Assembly (NCBI GenBank): GCA_963703855.1
Contig: CAVPFW010000021.1
Coordinates: 180,591-244,590, forward strand
Source of the DNA: AP-15 sp963703855
GTDB lineage: Bacteria; Pseudomonadota; Alphaproteobacteria; ATCC43930; CGMCC-115725
Direction: 5' to 3'
Length of the DNA: 64,000 nucleotides
Position numbers and translations under genes: made by a program. The number at the start of each line of letters is the position of its first letter. Positions within the stretch are counted from its first letter, which is position 1. Below, piece after piece: positions 61,701-64,000 of this stretch. The notes beneath the pieces are model-generated. The model saw only the letters and a program-made list of their open reading frames with translations, did no database searches and had not been told where the DNA came from.

Positions 61701-63249
61701 ATGCCAGCAGAGAGGATCGCGATGCGCCAGGTGCGCGACGTGCTTCGGTTGAAGGCCGCCGGGGTATCCGGCAACGAGATCGCCCGCCGGGTCGGCGTGG
61801 CGTCGTCGACGGTCCGGCTGACACTGAAGCGGCTCGCGGTCGCCGGGCTGAACTGGCCATTGCCGGCCGAGCTGACCGACGCGGCGCTGGAAGCGCAGCT
61901 TTTTACAGCGGTCGGCAAGAAGCAGGGTCATCGCCGCCGCGCCGAGCCCGATTGGGCGGCGGTTCACCGCGAGCTGAAGCGCAAGCACGTCACGCTGCAG
62001 ATCCCGTGGGACGAGTACATCGAGCGGCATCCCGACGGGTATCGCTACTCGCGCTTTTGCGAGCTGTACCGGGGCTGGGCCTCGCGCATCTCGGTGACGA
62101 TGCGGCAGACCCATGCCGGCGGCGACAAGCTGTTTGTCGACTATGCCGGCGACGCGGTGCCGGTGATCGTCGACCGGCTGACCGGCAAGACCCGGCCGGC
62201 ACAGATCTTTGTCGCGGTGCTAGGCGCCTCCAACTTCACCTATGCCGAGGCCAGCTGGACCCAGGCGCTCGCCGACTGGATCGGCGCCCATACCCGGGCT
62301 TTCGAGGCGATCGGTGGGGTGCCGAACCTGCTGGTGCCGGACAATACCAGGGTCGCGGTCATCAAGGCCTGCCTCTACGAGCCGCAGGTCAACCGCACCT
62401 ACGCCGACATGGCGGCGCATTACGACACGGCGATCCTGCCGGCTAGGCCGCGGCGGCCACGCGATAAAGCGAAGGTCGAGGCGGCGGTGCTGATCGTCGA
62501 GCGCTGGCTGTTGGGCCGGCTGCGCCATCGCCGCCTCTACAGCCTGGCCGAACTCAACGCGGCGATCGGCGAGGTGCTGCGGCAGCTCAACGAGGAGCGG
62601 CCGATCCGCCGGCTCGGGGTCACCCGCCGCGCGCTGCTCGAGGAACTCGATCGGCCGAACCTCAAGCCCTTGCCCAGCGAGCCCTATGCCTTTGCCGAAT
62701 GGCGCCTGCGTCGGGTCGGCGTCGATTATCACGTCGAGGTCGAAGCGCACTTCTACAGCGTCCCCTACCGCTTCGCCCGCCGCGAGGTCGAGGTGCGCCT
62801 CACGCCGCGCACCGTCGAGGTCTTTCTTAAAGGCGAGCGGATCGCCGCGCATCTGCGCTCCAGCGGCAATCATCGGCACACCACCGTCGCCGATCACATG
62901 CCGTCGAGCCACCGGCGCTATGCCGACTGGACCGTCGAACGCATTTCGCCACGAGGCCGCCGCGATCGGTCCCGCCACGGCCGCATTGTGCGAGCTGATC
63001 CTGGAGCGCCGGCCGCACCCCGAACAGGGCTTCCGCTCCGGTCTCGGCATCGTCCGCCTGGTGCGGCCGTTCGGCGCTGAGCGGCTCGAAGCGGCGGCCA
63101 CGCGCGCCCTCGAGATCGGCACGCTGACCTACGGCTCGGTGCGCTCGATCCTCGACAACAAGCTCGATCGGCAGGCCGCTCACCGGCCGCCAGCCGATGC
63201 TGTCCCGGTCCTCCACCCCAACATCCGCGGACCCCGCTACTACCATTGA
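61701..63249 (+). CDS. istA: IS21-family transposase IstA, frameshifted as sequenced
   Basis: From ATG 61701 there is an HTH (GVSGNEIARRVGVASSTVRL, about residues 21-40) and the DDE catalytic core with Asp147 (FVDYAGD), Asp214 (VPDNT) and Glu260 (KAKVEAAV). A C-terminal beta domain follows. One extra T near 62944-62946 (GCATTTCGCC) breaks the frame after WTVERI. The next frame continues RHEAAAIGPATAALCELILE to the stop at 63249. The corrected length is 515 aa, normal for IstA. The catalytic core lies before the shift. Confidence 0.9.
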
Positions 63250-63269
63250 CCCATTAAGGAGAATGGACA

Positions 63270-64000
63270 TTGCTGACCCATCCGATGCTCGACCAACTCG
63301 GCAAACTCGGGCTTACCGGCATGGCCCAGGCCTTCGCCGAACTCGAAGCCTCGGCGAAGGCGAACCCTCACCCATGCCGATTGGCTCGGCTTGCTGGTCG
63401 ATCGTGAGGTCACCCATCGCCGCGACAAGCGCCTCGCCGCTCGGCTGCGCTATGCCCGATTGCGCCACAACGCCGTCGTCGAGGACGTCGACTATCGCGC
63501 TCCTCGCGGCCTGGATCGCGCGCTGTTCCACAAGCTCACCGCCGGCGAGTGGATCGACGCGCACGACAATCTGATCCGGTGCGGCCCGACCGGAATCGGC
63601 AAAAGTTGGCTTGCCTGTGCCCTCGGCCACAAGGCCTGCCGCGACAACCGTTCGGTGCTCTATCAGCGCATCCCCAAGCTGTTCGCCGATCTCGCCCTGG
63701 CCCGCGGCGACGGCCGCTATGCCCGCATCATGCGCAGCCTCAACGGCGCCCAGCTCCTCATCCTCGACGATTGGGGTCTCGACCCGCTCGACGCCGGCGC
63801 CCGCCGCGACCTCTACGAGATCCTCGAAGAACGCTACGGCCGCCGCTCCACCCTCCTCACCAGCCAGGTCCCGGTCGACAAATGGCACGAGGTCATCGGC
63901 GATCCGACCTATGCCGACGCCATCCTCGACCGGCTCGTCCACAATGCCCATCGCATCGACCTCGCCGGCGACAGCCTGCGCCGCACCCGACCGAGACCAC
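63270..64000 (+). CDS. istB: IS21-family helper ATPase IstB, frameshifted as sequenced, 3' end outside window
   Basis: The N-terminus from TTG 63270 reads LTHPMLDQLGKLGLTGMAQA. After ASAKAN one extra base near 63365-63367 shifts the frame; the next frame then reads LTHADWLGLLVDREVTHRRD. Walker A is in IRCGPTGIGKSWLACALGHK and Walker B in LLILDDWGLDPLDAG. IstB is an AAA+ protein that helps IstA choose targets. The start codon is uncertain; an ATG at 63264 is out of frame. The reading frame is still open at the window edge. Confidence 0.87.

Larger units (their letters stand above)
61500..64000 (+). mobile_element. IS21-family insertion sequence, left part (continues beyond the window)
   Basis: The element contains terminal repeats, istA and istB in the usual order and on the same strand. 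The right end is outside the window. Both genes show single-base frameshifts as sequenced. The left boundary is approximate. Confidence 0.85.

Noticed and set aside
63263..63574. Alternative 5' reading of istB from ATG 63264
   Set aside because: This frame has no similarity to IstB, whereas the TTG 63270 frame gives LTHPMLDQLGKLGLTGMAQA, the usual IstB beginning.

Overview
The window is about two-thirds G+C and looks like the chromosome of an alphaproteobacterium, most likely Rhodospirillales-like. The evidence is a bifunctional transaldolase/phosphoglucose isomerase in a pentose-phosphate operon (an arrangement known from acetic acid bacteria), a NadQ-type NAD regulator, a MucR/Ros zinc-finger regulator, alphaproteobacterial S4, a DUF1640-like protein and abundant GTG starts with ATGA/GTGA overlaps. 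I found no rRNA, tRNA or CRISPR array. The genus cannot be named from sequence reading alone.

Layout. 1-4.7 kb: end of a luciferase-like flavin monooxygenase, pgpA-cinA, a small CxxC protein, a ferritin-like protein, a frameshifted VOC protein and a thioesterase. 4.7-6.0 kb: a repeat-rich graveyard holding a 71-bp near-palindrome, a truncated DNA methyltransferase, a broken GIY-YIG nuclease and REP-like repeats. 6.1-9.0 kb: PfkB kinase and typA. 9.0-10.55 kb: an AT-rich insert with a HEPN-type protein facing a hicAB toxin-antitoxin pair. 10.7-13.7 kb: rpsD, a CorC/HlyC-type membrane protein, and a DUF1640-like/RskA-like pair. 14.0-24.4 kb: one long operon tkt, tal-pgi, gnd, zwf, rpe, pgl, rpiA and a HAD phosphatase, closed by a strong hairpin. 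It covers the whole oxidative and non-oxidative pentose phosphate pathway plus Pgi. 24.5-30.4 kb: a secreted protein, folD, nadQ, a soluble histidine kinase, comM and DoxX. 30.4-35.7 kb: GDP-heptose genes (hddA, gmhA and an hddC-gmhB fusion) divergent from a PEP-CTERM-type glycosyltransferase and a sugar dehydratase. 36-40.7 kb: SGNH hydrolase, a 42-aa membrane microprotein, the queuosine genes tgt-queF-queG and a lipoprotein. 40.8-45.5 kb: fumarylacetoacetase, a P1 peptidase, a 2-TM protein with a 26-codon downstream ORF, and an Atz/Trz-type amidohydrolase. 45.6-48.2 kb: a winged-helix-like protein, MucR, a truncated IS1595-like transposase and a tiny lipoprotein. 48.2-55.8 kb: GFA protein, a PEP-CTERM protein, serine hydrolase, Nit2-like amidase, grxC, comF, methyltransferase and a threonine dehydratase-like enzyme. 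55.9-61.3 kb: hemerythrin, MarR, DUF899, serine hydrolase, VOC, YciI and aldo-keto reductase. 61.4-64.0 kb: left end of an IS21-family element (istA, istB) running off the window.

Two patterns run across the window. First, at least eight otherwise well-conserved genes are broken by a single base gained or lost, and each becomes full length when one base is corrected. They include three core pentose-phosphate genes. This points to uncorrected indels in the assembly more than to true decay, but it must be resolved before any of these loci are called pseudogenes. Second, REP-like palindromic repeats recur in intergenic gaps. One copy forms an artificial N-terminus on the queG reading frame, and another is cut short beside the IS21 element.
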